Source of the DNA: Parelaphostrongylus tenuis
Taxonomy: Eukaryota > Nematoda > Chromadorea > Rhabditida > Metastrongylidae
Assembly (NCBI GenBank): GCA_019055375.1
Contig: JAHQIW010005918.1
Location: forward strand, 1 to 64,000
Direction: 5' to 3'
DNA length: 64,000 nt
Translations under genes and position numbers: made by a program
Shown: in pieces, positions 49,101 to 52,559 of the stretch
How the letters are laid out: each line of letters starts with the position of its first letter
Position numbering within the stretch: the stretch's first letter is position 1
Notes under the pieces: generated by a model
Told to the model about the DNA's origin: nothing
Databases searched by the model: none
What the model saw: only the letters and a program-made list of their open reading frames with translations

Positions 49101-50301
49101 CGCCGAGAGCTTATCCTTTTACCCTTTATCCTTTGACTTTGCATCGAAGTCATCAAGGCTTTTTTCTACACCTATTCGTTGTGCAGTTCTTATGTCGACT
49201 TTTCCTGCCTGTAAGTGGATTATGTGAACATATTCAGGGACTTTTTTTTAACTGACCAGGGTCCCTTCCGCAGCATCTTTTTTCATTCGTTAACGTATCC
49301 GTATAGCAAAGCGCTTCACCAGGACATGAATCCGGAAGTGACGGTGTGCATTCCAGCTCTAGGCCGAAAGCATTCACGAGCGGTCGAGTTCCTAAAAATG
49401 AATCTTTTTATGAGCAGCAGCTATTAAACCCAATCGTCATAAACAAAAGCATGGTTATCGTCAAAAATTGTGCATCGTCAAGAAGCGAGATATCGTGATT
49501 ACCTTGATAAAAAACTGAAACTTTTTGTCATTCTAGTTCTGATTTTATATTTGTTTAGGGCGAAACTCACCGATTGGGCAGCCAATTGGCGGAGGCTCTT
49601 GTTGAAGAGGTGTCATGCAGCAGTAACCTGTTGAATGACACTGAGATGGTGGAAGACAATCATCATTGGATGAACACATCACAAGTTGATCCCCCTTCTC
49701 TGAAATATTTCTTACTAGTATAACCAAATTCCAATGGCAACTCTTCTTGGAAAAAAGTCCAAGAAATCAGTAGATATTATCAGGTAGATTAATGGGTAGA
49801 TTATTCAAACAGAGGTAGAATAAAAAAAAAGAAATGCAGAAAGGAAAACAAAGAAGTTTAAGTAGGCAGGAAAAAAACTATGACACGAGAATTTTGCGCG
49901 ATGTATGTTTCAGGATAAATGGATAGTTTTTCTACCAAGTCATTCAAATATCTCATAACAAGAAATATGTTTTTGAATGATAGAAACCTTTTCTTTTAAT
50001 GCACAATACGCTACCTTTCACTAATCTTCCTTCTTTGCCACACAGTCGCTCGTGATCTTCTTCAGCTTTGAAGAATGTCTGATTAGTGACATCAGTCATT
50101 TCGGAAATCACTGGCGAAAGAACTTAAAACAAGCACTTAGCATTACTACTCAAAGTGAAGACCTAAGAGTGAGAAAGAATTGATTTTGGAAGGAAATGAA
50201 TGAAGAAAGCGAAACGTAAGAAAGTACTAACAAGTGACTTCGTCATCATCGGTTGATAAACTACATGAAATAGTAGCCAGTACTATAAACCAGAGAAGCA
50301 T
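7048..50301 (-). CDS. Secreted multi-repeat lustrin/WR1 protein locus (gene-level model, 29 exons; one gene or two)
   Basis: This entry describes the whole minus-strand locus; exons are listed separately. Conceptual splicing gives about 3.1 kb of coding sequence in 43 kb of DNA. It encodes a signal peptide, a short acidic stretch and about 19 units of roughly 45-55 residues. Each unit follows C-P-x-G ... C-x(5-8)-C-P-x-G-[YF]-x-C ... C-C. This spacing and the CC end match the lustrin cysteine-rich / WR1 repeat of nematode secreted proteins, several of which are extracellular or cuticle-associated; the role here is inferred only. Phases and cysteine patterns agree at almost every join, including 52- and 57-nt exons. 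Two homopolymer frameshifts and one GC donor break the model, and the 44801-40055 interval lacks an identified connecting exon. The locus could be two tandem genes, ending at 44778 and 7048. Confidence 0.8.
7170..7182. repeat. Target-site duplication, left copy
   Basis: The 13-mer TATTGAGCTGGTA occurs here and again at 7927-7939, exactly bracketing the palindromic ribozyme element. Confidence 0.8.
7213..7260 (-). ncRNA. Hammerhead ribozyme, complete core (family 1)
   Basis: Read on the minus strand: stem I 5' side GUGCUA, core CUGAUGA, stem II GUCC/GGAC with loop CAAUA, core GAAA, palindromic stem III AUAGGCGCCUAU counted from the last A of GAAA, cleavage nucleotide A, stem I 3' side UAGCAC. 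All conserved core bases are present. Predicted cleavage lies between 7219 and 7218. Stem III has no loop, so one molecule cannot fold it normally; two copies pairing through the palindrome would complete the fold. Confidence 0.9.
7508..7556 (+). ncRNA. Hammerhead ribozyme, slightly damaged (family 1)
   Basis: Stem I (GUGCUA/UAGCAC), CUGAUGA and GAAA are intact. The first stem II pair is lost (U opposite C), and an extra U breaks the stem III palindrome (AUAGUGCGCCUAU). It lies 282 bp upstream of, and in the same orientation as, the intact ribozyme at 7790. Confidence 0.75.
7790..7837 (+). ncRNA. Hammerhead ribozyme, complete core (family 1)
   Basis: Identical in plan to the ribozyme at 7213-7260 but on the opposite strand: GUGCUA, CUGAUGA, stem II GUCC/GGAC, GAAA, the 12-nt palindrome AUAGGCGCCUAU, cleavage after A7831, then UAGCAC. 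Confidence 0.9.
7927..7939. repeat. Target-site duplication, right copy
   Basis: TATTGAGCTGGTA, identical to 7170-7182. Confidence 0.8.
8205..8350 (+). mobile_element. Probable tRNA-derived SINE fragment (family 4-like)
   Basis: GCTCGGGTAGCACAGTGGTTC resembles a tRNA D-arm/A-box, and a weak B-box-like GTGTTCGCCACG follows. Related heads occur at 41375-41465 (minus) and 48826 (plus). The fold is too degenerate for a tRNA gene. Confidence 0.35.
8657..8761 (-). CDS. Lustrin gene exon 28
   Basis: Acceptor AATCTAG and donor AAA/GTAAGT. Encodes [14 protein letters not shown], the end of one repeat, then the first half of the next ([15 protein letters not shown]). The exon as read ends in phase 0 but exon 29 needs phase 2. 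One A fewer in the AAAAA run just before the donor would restore the frame, giving H-S-Q-K-C-T-T. See findings. Confidence 0.75.
8866..8941 (-). CDS. Lustrin gene exon 27
   Basis: 76 nt, starting with one base of a split codon and ending in phase 0 at AAT/GTACGA. Encodes [20 protein letters not shown] then C-P-N-E-N, the middle of a repeat. It joins exon 26 (...V-C-P-D-N-R) and exon 28 in phase and in cysteine order. Confidence 0.8.
9302..9480 (-). mobile_element. tRNA-derived SINE (family 1)
   Basis: The minus strand at 9332-9402 reads as a tRNA-like molecule: D-arm GGTGGTGCAACGGTTAGCAT, anticodon-loop region CCCGGAAAG, B-box GGGTTCGAATCC. The tail ends in CCACTGC..GCAGTCAAATAAA, as in the copies at 45290-45720 and 63080-63605. 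Position 33 is C where real tRNAs have U, and copy number is high, so this is a SINE. Confidence 0.7.
9988..10044 (-). CDS. Lustrin gene exon 26 (57 nt)
   Basis: Acceptor TGTTTCAG and donor AACAG/GTTTCC, phases 1 to 2. Encodes [18 protein letters not shown], the linker and first CP of a repeat. Short, but both its phases are exactly those demanded by its neighbours. Confidence 0.75.
10310..10470 (-). mobile_element. SINE family 2, inverted copy
   Basis: Reads as the reverse complement of the 3' part of the copy that follows it (AACGAGTCTCCTTGCAATCTC...CCTGGGTGTGG). The two copies form a head-to-head pair at 10310-10715. Confidence 0.5.
10462..10715 (+). mobile_element. SINE family 2
   Basis: The repeat starts with a tRNA-Ser-like A-box region (GACGAGTGGTTGTGATGCTC), continues through ...GGAGCCGAGCTCCACTCC and ends with GGGATCCACACAGTGGGAAAG. 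Related copies are at 25424 (+), 27395 (-), 34964 (+) and 40455 (+). It lies in the intron next to exon 25. Confidence 0.6.
10792..10977 (-). CDS. Lustrin gene exon 25, with a one-base frameshift
   Basis: Acceptor AATTTCAG and donor CCAAG/GTCAGA. The first frame gives [18 protein letters not shown]. The second, one base later, gives [15 protein letters not shown] and then C-P-V-E-H-K-C ... L-V-C-C-P. Both halves fit the repeat pattern, and one T too many in the TTT at 10922-10924 explains the break. As read, the first frame ends at a TAG within the exon. The end phase (2) fits exon 26. Confidence 0.8.
10980..13190. other. Intron 24, nothing else recognised
   Basis: About 2.2 kb of AT-rich DNA between exons 25 and 24. 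A GC-rich patch near 12100-12140 has no coding or RNA pattern I can support. Confidence 0.5.
13193..13244 (-). CDS. Lustrin gene exon 24 (52 nt micro-exon)
   Basis: Acceptor TTTTCAG, donor AAC/GTACGT. Encodes [17 protein letters not shown], the C-P-x-G-Y-x-C motif of a repeat. Phases 1 to 0 match both neighbours, and without it exons 23 and 25 would lack this motif. Confidence 0.85.
13500..14290. repeat. Tandem module related to MITE family C
   Basis: Two similar blocks start near 13640 and 13980 (TTGCTTAGCAAGAAATATTTGAAT and TTGCTTAGCGAGAAATGTTTGAAT) and continue with similar T-rich sequence. The CTTGCGAGAAA-like block recurs in the family C elements at 37390, 43040 and 53180. Boundaries are uncertain. 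Confidence 0.35.
14385..14516 (-). CDS. Lustrin gene exon 23
   Basis: Acceptor TACATTCCAG, donor AATAG/GTAACA. Encodes [19 protein letters not shown], closing one repeat, then [17 protein letters not shown], opening the next. Phases 1 to 2. Confidence 0.9.
14520..17120. other. Intron 22, proximal part
   Basis: No exon recognised. It contains the decayed hammerhead unit at 15810-15985. Frames such as minus 14593-14793 and plus 16907-17116 have no supporting motif. Confidence 0.45.
15810..15985 (-). mobile_element. Decayed hammerhead unit (family 1)
   Basis: Matches the 7-kb element (ATCTGATAAGGATAT, GATAGGTCTAGTGCTATA, ATCATCAGTAGCACCCTCCC). The ribozyme on the minus strand at 15891-15937 keeps CUGAUGA and stem I, but the GAAA core has become AAAA and stem III is damaged. 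A single unit without its inverted partner. Confidence 0.65.
17130..17560 (+). mobile_element. MITE-like family C, partial copy
   Basis: Shares with the copy at 42510-43240 the run ACGGTCTTCC...AAGCACGGCGTTGCAATC...GCGCTATGAAGTTATTAC and ...GCACGTGAAACACAAAG. The reading frames inside it are incidental. Confidence 0.45.
18020..18517 (+). pseudogene. Penelope-like element, GIY-YIG endonuclease remnant
   Basis: One frame encodes [20 protein letters not shown], then C-T-G-S-Y-I-G-E and R-P-V-Y-V-R-V-K-E. This is the Cys-rich linker plus the GIY (here TVY) and YIG motifs and the downstream Arg of the Penelope-type GIY-YIG nuclease. The same frame has three stop codons (first at 18320) and then resumes with [18 protein letters not shown], typical of the C-terminus of these nucleases. 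The reverse transcriptase that should precede it is not present, so the copy is 5'-truncated. It lies inside intron 22 of the lustrin gene, on the opposite strand. Confidence 0.85.
18937..19039 (-). CDS. Lustrin gene exon 22, with apparent GC donor
   Basis: Acceptor ATATTTTAG. Encodes [20 protein letters not shown] followed by ...R-S-C-R-G-L-F-D-M. Exon 23 requires phase 2. The only phase-2 site that also gives the usual C-x7-C spacing is ATGAG/GCTTGT, a GC donor. The nearest GT (CTT/GTATCG) is in phase 0. Confidence 0.75.
19285..19317. repeat. Imperfect flanking duplication, left
   Basis: 33 bp (TATGCTTCAACATTTAACAA...) that match 19759-19791 at 29 positions, flanking the fold-back ribozyme element. 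Confidence 0.65.
19318..19758. mobile_element. Old head-to-head hammerhead element (family 2)
   Basis: Inverted arms share ACATGTCATGTGGTC and CAAATTTGAGCGTGGTC-type sequence with the intact copy at 34125-34915. Two ribozyme relics face each other: minus 19432-19474 (CUGAUAA, G8 to A) and plus 19656-19698 (CUGAUCA, G8 to C). Loss of G8, the general base/acid region of the ribozyme, should abolish cleavage. The 33-bp imperfect flanking duplication supports insertion as a unit. Confidence 0.7.
19759..19791. repeat. Imperfect flanking duplication, right
   Basis: TATGCTTCAATATTTAACAA..., partner of 19285-19317. Confidence 0.65.
20130..20560. mobile_element. Decayed head-to-head hammerhead element (family 1)
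   Basis: The left part is the inverse of the right part (GGTATTGACGCCG against CGGCGTCAATACC-like, TAGACC..CATTAAGGTCT against AGACCTTAATGGC). The minus ribozyme at 20212-20248 has CUGAUGA and GAAA but has lost stem III. The plus ribozyme at 20466-20514 keeps CUGAUGA, stem II GUC/GAC and GAAA, but stem III and the cleavage base are altered. Confidence 0.65.
21246..21300 (+). repeat. Short tandem duplication
   Basis: CAAACAAATGTCTGTGGAT occurs twice in direct orientation 24 bp apart. Confidence 0.7.
21501..21611 (-). CDS. Lustrin gene exon 21
   Basis: Acceptor ACATTAAG, donor CCA/GTAAGT. Encodes [13 protein letters not shown] then [11 protein letters not shown] and V-S-V-C-C, most of a repeat. 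Phases 2 to 1 agree with exons 20 and 22. Confidence 0.9.
21930..22640. mobile_element. MITE-like family C, rearranged copy
   Basis: The left part (AAGAACTTTTCACATGAGTG...CGAAAGCTC) and the right part (GTGTGAAACATA...CCTGTCCAACGAAAAGGGTCG) are the two ends of the family C element, with a short non-matching interior. Confidence 0.5.
22977..23088 (-). CDS. Lustrin gene exon 20
   Basis: Acceptor TTTTTTACAG, donor GAAG/GTAAAC. Encodes [17 protein letters not shown], closing a repeat, and [15 protein letters not shown], opening the next. Phases 0 to 1. Confidence 0.9.
23259..23349 (-). CDS. Lustrin gene exon 19
   Basis: Acceptor CTTTTTAG, donor AATAAG/GTGGGA. Encodes [16 protein letters not shown] then [13 protein letters not shown], the first half of a repeat. 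Phases 1 to 0. Confidence 0.9.
23517..23560. repeat. (CT)n low-complexity tract
   Basis: A nearly pure CT run within intron 18. Confidence 0.9.
23890..23993 (-). CDS. Lustrin gene exon 18
   Basis: Acceptor AGTTTAG. Encodes [17 protein letters not shown] then I-F-L-C-C-R-E-S-T. The donor ACGAG/GTTTGG (phase 2) was chosen over the nearby A/GTACGA (phase 1) because only phase 2 joins exon 19 in frame. Confidence 0.85.
24425..24595 (-). CDS. Lustrin gene exon 17
   Basis: 171 nt, phase 0 to 0. Encodes [20 protein letters not shown] then T-C-E-E-A...F-V-C-C and [15 protein letters not shown]. Acceptor ATTTCTAG, donor CCG/GTACTG. Confidence 0.9.
25424..25640 (+). mobile_element. SINE family 2
   Basis: GTGGCCGAATGGTCGTGATG at the head and GTAGGATCCGCACAGTGGAA at the tail match the copies at 10462 and 34964. 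Confidence 0.6.
26102..26204 (-). CDS. Lustrin gene exon 16
   Basis: Acceptor TTGCACAG, donor ACT/GTAAGG, phases 1 to 0. Encodes [16 protein letters not shown], closing a repeat, then [12 protein letters not shown], opening the next. Confidence 0.9.
26264..26358 (-). CDS. Lustrin gene exon 15
   Basis: Acceptor AATTTCAG, donor TGG/GTAAGA, phases 0 to 2. Encodes [20 protein letters not shown] then [12 protein letters not shown] 59-nt intron separates it from exon 16. Confidence 0.9.
27395..27650 (-). mobile_element. SINE family 2, minus orientation
   Basis: The reverse complement carries the family head (GCCGACTAGTTGC...) and the GAGATTGCAACGAAGC-type middle shared with the copies at 10310-10715. 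Confidence 0.5.
27660..29480. other. Intron 14, no further gene recognised
   Basis: Several 60-97-codon frames lie on the plus strand between 27800 and 28600. None has a recognisable motif or convincing splice partners, and I do not call a gene. Confidence 0.45.
29488..29554 (-). CDS. Lustrin gene exon 14 (67 nt)
   Basis: Acceptor ATTTTTTAG, donor CAG/GTAAGA, phases 1 to 0. Encodes [16 protein letters not shown] then T-F-V-A-A-Q, the end of a repeat. It exactly fills the gap between exons 13 and 15. Confidence 0.9.
30339..30465 (-). CDS. Lustrin gene exon 13
   Basis: Acceptor GCTATTCAG, donor TTCAA/GTAAGC, phases 2 to 2. Encodes [20 protein letters not shown] then [15 protein letters not shown]. 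Other AGs at 30439/30436 were rejected on phase. Confidence 0.9.
30470..33610. other. Intron 12, no gene recognised
   Basis: About 3.1 kb. Short frames near 30770-31470 and 31740-32140 lack motifs. I found no lustrin-type exon, and none is needed, since exons 12 and 13 join in phase. Confidence 0.5.
33613..33709 (-). CDS. Lustrin gene exon 12
   Basis: Acceptor AGTTTCAG, donor CGA/GTAAAA, phases 0 to 1. Encodes [17 protein letters not shown] then Q-R-F-L-C-C-V-P, the second half of a repeat. Confidence 0.9.
34111..34124. repeat. Target-site duplication, left copy
   Basis: The 14-mer ACTATCCAATGTAT recurs at 34916-34929, exactly bracketing the palindromic element. Confidence 0.85.
34181..34223 (-). 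ncRNA. Hammerhead ribozyme, complete core (family 2)
   Basis: Minus strand: stem I GCCCGG/UCGGGC (6 pairs including one G-U), CUGAUGA, stem II GUC/GAC with loop UGUAAG, GAAA, palindromic stem III ACACGUGU counted from the last A of GAAA, cleavage triplet GUC. Predicted cleavage lies between 34187 and 34186. Confidence 0.9.
34767..34808 (+). ncRNA. Hammerhead ribozyme, complete core (family 2)
   Basis: The mirror copy on the plus strand has the same core, stem II and ACACGUGU palindrome. Stem I lacks one C (GCCGG opposite UCGGGC), leaving a bulge. Confidence 0.88.
34916..34929. repeat. Target-site duplication, right copy
   Basis: ACTATCCAATGTAT, identical to 34111-34124. Confidence 0.85.
34964..35165 (+). 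mobile_element. SINE family 2
   Basis: Head CCGTGACCGAGCGGTTGTGA (A-box-like TGACCGAGCGG) followed by GGAGCCGAGCTCCAC, a degenerate B-box. The best-preserved head of this family in the window. Confidence 0.6.
36328..36430 (-). CDS. Lustrin gene exon 11
   Basis: Acceptor TTGATTTAG, donor ATA/GTGAGT, phases 1 to 0. Encodes [20 protein letters not shown] then [14 protein letters not shown], closing one repeat and opening the next. Confidence 0.9.
36728..36837 (-). CDS. Lustrin gene exon 10
   Basis: Acceptor GTGTTGCAG, donor CCCAG/GTAGCA, phases 0 to 2. Encodes [20 protein letters not shown] then [16 protein letters not shown]. Confidence 0.9.
36870..37510 (+). mobile_element. MITE-like family C, nearly complete copy
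   Basis: Starts TTAGTTATCTGGGGACAAAT and contains GACAAGAACTTTTTATAGGAG, GGAAATTTTGTAGC and GCGTGTGTGAAACACAAA blocks in the family order. The right end is cut and followed by a SINE. Confidence 0.55.
37540..37735 (+). mobile_element. tRNA-derived SINE (family 3)
   Basis: tRNA-Gly-like head (TTGTGGTGTAGTGGTAGAGC, B-box GGGTTCGATTTTC) and tail GCATCATAACACTGCG, as at 4765-5036. A related head in minus orientation is at 51480-51545. Confidence 0.55.
37909..38009 (-). CDS. Lustrin gene exon 9
   Basis: Acceptor ATTACTAG, donor CAG/GTTTTT, phases 2 to 0. Encodes [19 protein letters not shown] then Q-Q-L-C-C-E-Q. Confidence 0.9.
38293..38389 (-). CDS. Lustrin gene exon 8
   Basis: Acceptor AATCTTAG, donor TTTG/GTAACT, phases 0 to 1. 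Encodes [15 protein letters not shown], a very short repeat end, then [14 protein letters not shown]. Confidence 0.9.
39600..39690 (+). mobile_element. Degenerate tRNA-derived SINE fragment (family 1-like)
   Basis: GGGCGTCAGTAGTGCAACGG followed by CTCCCGGATAGAG matches the SINE family 1 head. The B-box is decayed (GGGTTATAGTCC). A similar decayed copy is at 62285-62365. Confidence 0.5.
40001..40055 (-). CDS. Lustrin gene exon 7 (55 nt)
   Basis: Acceptor ATTTTGAG (weak), donor GAAG/GTATTG, phases 1 to 0. Encodes [18 protein letters not shown], the first half of a repeat completed by exon 8. It demands a preceding exon ending in phase 2, which I did not find. Confidence 0.75.
40455..40600 (+). 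mobile_element. SINE family 2, decayed copy
   Basis: CAGTCGTGACCGAATTGTTGTG and the AACGCCACAGCCAGC block match the family; the ends are unclear. Confidence 0.45.
40804..40876 (-). CDS. Possible first exon with signal peptide (start of a second lustrin gene?)
   Basis: From an ATG the minus strand encodes [20 protein letters not shown], an ideal signal peptide. GT donors follow at CAA/GTATTG (exon end 40817, phase 0) and CGTT/GTAAGT (exon end 40804, phase 1; strong consensus). If used, it would begin a separate gene containing exons 7-29. Neither donor phase matches exon 7 directly, so a linking exon would still be missing. Chance open frame is the alternative. Confidence 0.35.
41280..41480 (-). 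mobile_element. tRNA-derived SINE fragment (family 4)
   Basis: The minus strand reads GATGTAGCGCAGTGGTTAGAGG (tRNA D-arm/A-box), as in the longer copy at 48826. The small ORF across it is not a gene. Confidence 0.5.
41600..42182. repeat. Fold-back repeat
   Basis: 41621-41870 and 41935-42182 are imperfect inverted copies (GTGCATCACCTGTTATTGGT against its complement at the right end; both encode a spurious M-H-H-L-L-L-V-T frame). A direct copy of the central spacer also lies just outside the left arm, near 41500-41570. No coding capacity; probably a non-autonomous fold-back element. Confidence 0.65.
42510..43240 (+). mobile_element. MITE-like family C, long copy
   Basis: The left end CTTATCTGGAGATAAATGG...CCCCTTTCG is the inverse of the right ends seen at 1150-1212 and 4640-4690. 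The interior follows the family order. The right end (TTGTCCACCGGAAGGAGC) is diverged. Confidence 0.6.
43273..43306 (-). ncRNA. Decayed hammerhead-like motif (CUGAAGA type)
   Basis: Minus strand: CUGAAGA, hairpin GGCGAAAUCGCC, then UAAGCGUC where a functional copy would have GAAACGUC. Short stem I ACU/AGU. The core is broken, so this is probably a relic of a Penelope-type terminal repeat. Confidence 0.5.
44801..45001 (-). CDS. Lustrin gene exon 6 (possible last exon of gene A)
   Basis: Encodes [15 protein letters not shown] then [14 protein letters not shown]. The 5' end is uncertain: AACAG at 45002 (phase 2, joins exon 5) or CATCAG giving a start at 44934 (phase 1, which gives a better repeat length but needs a missing exon). 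The 3' end is either the donor CAG/GTGAAT or the stop TGA at 44778-44780, giving an end G-E-S-I-P-S-Y. Confidence 0.75.
45290..45430 (-). mobile_element. tRNA-derived SINE (family 1)
   Basis: tRNA-like head on the minus strand at 45318-45389 with B-box GGGTTCGATTCC, followed by the GGTGGGGC..CCGTAGGCGGTTGG block of the family. Adjacent to a second copy. Confidence 0.6.
45500..45720 (-). mobile_element. tRNA-derived SINE (family 1), truncated head
   Basis: The head on the minus strand at 45607-45668 lacks its 5' tRNA quarter. The tail-type sequence TGGAGTGCTCTGC...CCCAATA appears on both sides, suggesting nested or template-switched insertion. Confidence 0.55.
45753..45985 (-). mobile_element. 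Decayed hammerhead unit (family 2)
   Basis: GAGCCAACATGTCATG and GAGCCCGATACACATGTTTCG match the 34-kb element. The minus ribozyme at 45803-45848 reads CUGGUGA (A6 to G) with GAAA intact. Single unit. Confidence 0.65.
46850..47180. mobile_element. Head-to-head hammerhead unit pair (family 2 variant)
   Basis: A minus relic (46899-46945; CUGAUGA, core GGAA) faces a plus copy. Flanks AACATGTTTTGAGC...GCTCAAAACATGTCATC are inverted. The interior ATTGACGCCGAAG resembles the family 1 interior (GACGCCGAGTAAA), linking the two families. Confidence 0.65.
47099..47139 (+). ncRNA. Hammerhead ribozyme, core present, stem II weak
   Basis: Stem I UGCUA/UAGCA, CUGAUGA, GAAA, palindromic stem III ACACGUGU, cleavage GUC. 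Stem II (GCCCGAAACGCU) can form only about two pairs, so activity is doubtful. Confidence 0.7.
47370..47520 (+). mobile_element. Additional hammerhead unit, decayed (family 2 variant)
   Basis: The ribozyme at 47404-47446 keeps stem I GUGCUA/UAGUAC, CUGAUGA and the ACACGUGU palindrome, but the second core reads GAGA. About 305 bp downstream of the ribozyme at 47099 in the same orientation, with the same GTGCCATACCAGACCT downstream block. Confidence 0.65.
48074..48229 (-). CDS. Lustrin gene exon 5
   Basis: Acceptor ACCTTTTAG, donor AACG/GTCTGT, phases 2 to 1. Holds a whole repeat: [39 protein letters not shown]. Confidence 0.9.
48826..49135 (+). mobile_element. tRNA-derived SINE (family 4), long copy
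   Basis: Head GCATGTGGCGCAGTGGTTAG (A-box), B-box GGTTCGATCTC, unrelated body, 3' end CTTATCCTTTTACCCTTTATCC. Lies in intron 4. Confidence 0.6.
49257..49391 (-). CDS. Lustrin gene exon 4
   Basis: Acceptor CATTTTTAG, donor CCTG/GTCAGT, phases 2 to 1. Encodes [20 protein letters not shown] then S-C-P-G-E-A-L-C-Y and E-K-R-C-C-G-R-D-P. Confidence 0.9.
49571..49699 (-). CDS. Lustrin gene exon 3
   Basis: Acceptor ATATTTCAG, donor ATCG/GTGAGT, phases 2 to 1. Encodes [20 protein letters not shown] then C-C-M-T-P and I-G-C-P-I. Confidence 0.9.
50015..50110 (-). CDS. Lustrin gene exon 2
   Basis: Acceptor TCGCCAG, donor AAAG/GTAGCG, phases 2 to 1. Encodes [19 protein letters not shown] then [15 protein letters not shown] is a possible N-glycosylation site. 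Confidence 0.85.
50232..50301 (-). CDS. Lustrin gene exon 1: start codon and signal peptide
   Basis: ATG followed by [19 protein letters not shown], a short hydrophobic signal peptide with a cleavage-like S-C-S-L-S, then an acidic segment. Donor CTT/GTTAGT, phase 1, joins exon 2 in frame. An AG one base before the ATG could be a trans-splice acceptor, but it is not strongly pyrimidine-rich. Confidence 0.8.
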
Positions 50302-50479
50302 ACTCGTGTGTAGGAAACACTTCCGGATGAGGGCTTTTTAAACGTCCGTTCGACTGTCGGCTCGCTTTGCTATCCAACAGAAAACTGGCCACTTTCCTCC
50401 ATGAGTCACTCAAAACAAGATTTTCTCTTACCGGAAGATCACTTTTCTCAATGCCGTAATGCAAACCAATATATAAAGG

Positions 50480-52150
50480 AATTGATGTTGAGTGAAGGCG
50501 AGTTACAAAAATAATGTCTTGGCAGGAAACAAAGAAAAAATCTTCTTAGCTGTAATTATAACAGAAAAATCATGTCGGCTACTTCATTTTTTACAGTGAC
50601 TCTGTCACTTTCTAGAAATATGGCTCGTTATGTAGCCAGTAGCTCTGAATTATGCTTAAATATCACTGTTTCTTTTATACCTAGTTTTTCTTTGAGCTTA
50701 CAGAATATTTTAACAAAATAAAATTGATGAAGGGATACGAAGCGCTATACTCTGCTACAGTCGTTCAGTCGTTTATAATTCTGACCAGAGAGAGGTGTTT
50801 CTAGGAAGGCTAAAAATTTTCTCCAAGGAATCTCTTAAGTTTCCATTTGCCCTCATTTCTTAAAAAAATTCACTCAAAATTTTGTTACAAATTTTTTTTT
50901 CCGAGAATATAAGTGTAAAACACGCAAATTGAACTGTCGTACCATAAAAATCCAATGAAAGACTTTACTTTCTGTAAGTTAGTTTCGTATGTTGATTGTA
51001 AAGTGCTTCAGTTATTGAAGGACCCGAACCTTTGTGTACTCTAGTTATGAAAAAAGTGTCAAAATACGTTTGTCTAAAAGAGCCTTTGTGTGATCAAGTC
51101 GTGGAAAAAGTGTCGAGAAACCTTTGTCGAAAAACCATCGTTATGGTGAGTGGGCCAAAAACTAGTTGTAATGTACTTTTCAACAATAAACCTTTCCACA
51201 AATCATTTAGTCCATAAAATGTAATTCTTACGGCAGGAAAAGAGAAAAAAGCTGATAGACGATAAGAATAATGAGACCTATACGATATTAGTAGCTTATC
51301 AAATACATCGCTTATTTTATCTGGGCGAACAAGTTGACATTGAACCCAGTCAAACTCACGCTGTAGCCAAAATTGCAATATTTGATTTTTGCATAAATTC
51401 TTTATTCACTTTCTCTATGTGTTATGCTTTTATAATTATATATCCAAGAATGTGATTGACATACAGATTTTGAAACCCACTTAGGAGTCAGACCGCGTCT
51501 TACCCATTCAAGACGTGTGTCACCACTACACCACCAAGGCTCTGTTATCATCGTTTTTGAGACATAATATTAGTTGGTTGTTGATAGCTTCGATACGCTA
51601 TATTACGAAAACAGTAATAGCAGATCGGAATTAAATTTCTATTTTTCGCCTATTCTTTCCAATTACAGGCAAATATTTAGCTCTCCTGCTTATTTCTGTT
51701 AACTTGTGATTGTTGAAAGTACTGATAGGGCAAAGCACGATTAGAAGAAAATCTTGACAAATTTTTGGTGGTGCAATGGATAACAGGTGAGTACCTGAAA
51801 AGGATAGGCGAGAGCTCGAGGCTCAACAAAGATGCTAACTTTTCAGTACCTTTATCATTATTGTTGCATTTCACATCATGTCCTATCATTAAAGAGCATG
51901 AGCAGTGAGTGAGAGTCAAAACATTGTGATTTCGACATTAGCTGCAACTACAATGAGGTCCTGCTGAGCAGGCACAGTCTCTTTTACACACTGACTCTAA
52001 GTGGCAGGTCCTCAATGAATAGTTGAAAGACCTAAAACATCTAAGCCTGTGAGTGTGTTTTTGTAGTGAAGTTTTCAATATGCTATTCAAAAATTGTTTT
52101 TTTACGTTTCCTACTAGGTTATGGAGGCTCTTGACTGAAAGATTTGCGAA
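50480..52150. other. Intergenic DNA upstream of the lustrin gene
   Basis: No gene recognised. A CTTTATATATTGG stretch on the minus strand near 50470 could be promoter-related. A decayed tRNA-like head (family 3-like) lies at 51480-51545. Confidence 0.45.
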
Positions 52151-52167
52151 TCAATTTGACCTTTCCA

Positions 52168-52204
52168 GGCTCTGAAGATGGCGAACCTAGCCGAAACGTA
52201 AGCC
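52168..52204 (+). ncRNA. Hammerhead-like motif, CUGAAGA type
   Basis: Stem I GGCU/AGCC, core CUGAAGA (position 7, the variable site, is A), stem II GGC/GCC with one bulged U, core GAAA, minimal palindromic stem III ACGU, cleavage nucleotide A, then AGCC. All invariant bases are present. CUGAAGA...GCCGAAACG is the form often seen at Penelope-type terminal repeats. No coding part of such an element is visible beside it. Confidence 0.65.
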
Positions 52205-52559
52205 ACCTCGACTGTTGTAATATTCATGCTGTATTATCAACTGTATTGTTATATGCTACGCTGATATTCAATATTGATATCAACAACACCTCGGAAAGGC
52301 TAAACAGAAGAGAATACTTATTTATTCAAACTATGCGCAGGTTATTAGATAGTCCATCCTGGGATCTATCGCTTGAAAATTTACAATAGGAACTCAGAAA
52401 AAATGTTCACTACTTTCCTGTTAACGGAGAGGGATTTTTGAATAAACCTCTTTTGCACATTCAAAAGCGCAGATCTTGGAAAGTTCAAATACCTATATCT
52501 TTTTCAAAAAGGACTTCTTATGACTTTTTAGTAGTTATAATATAAACATGTTGCACACG

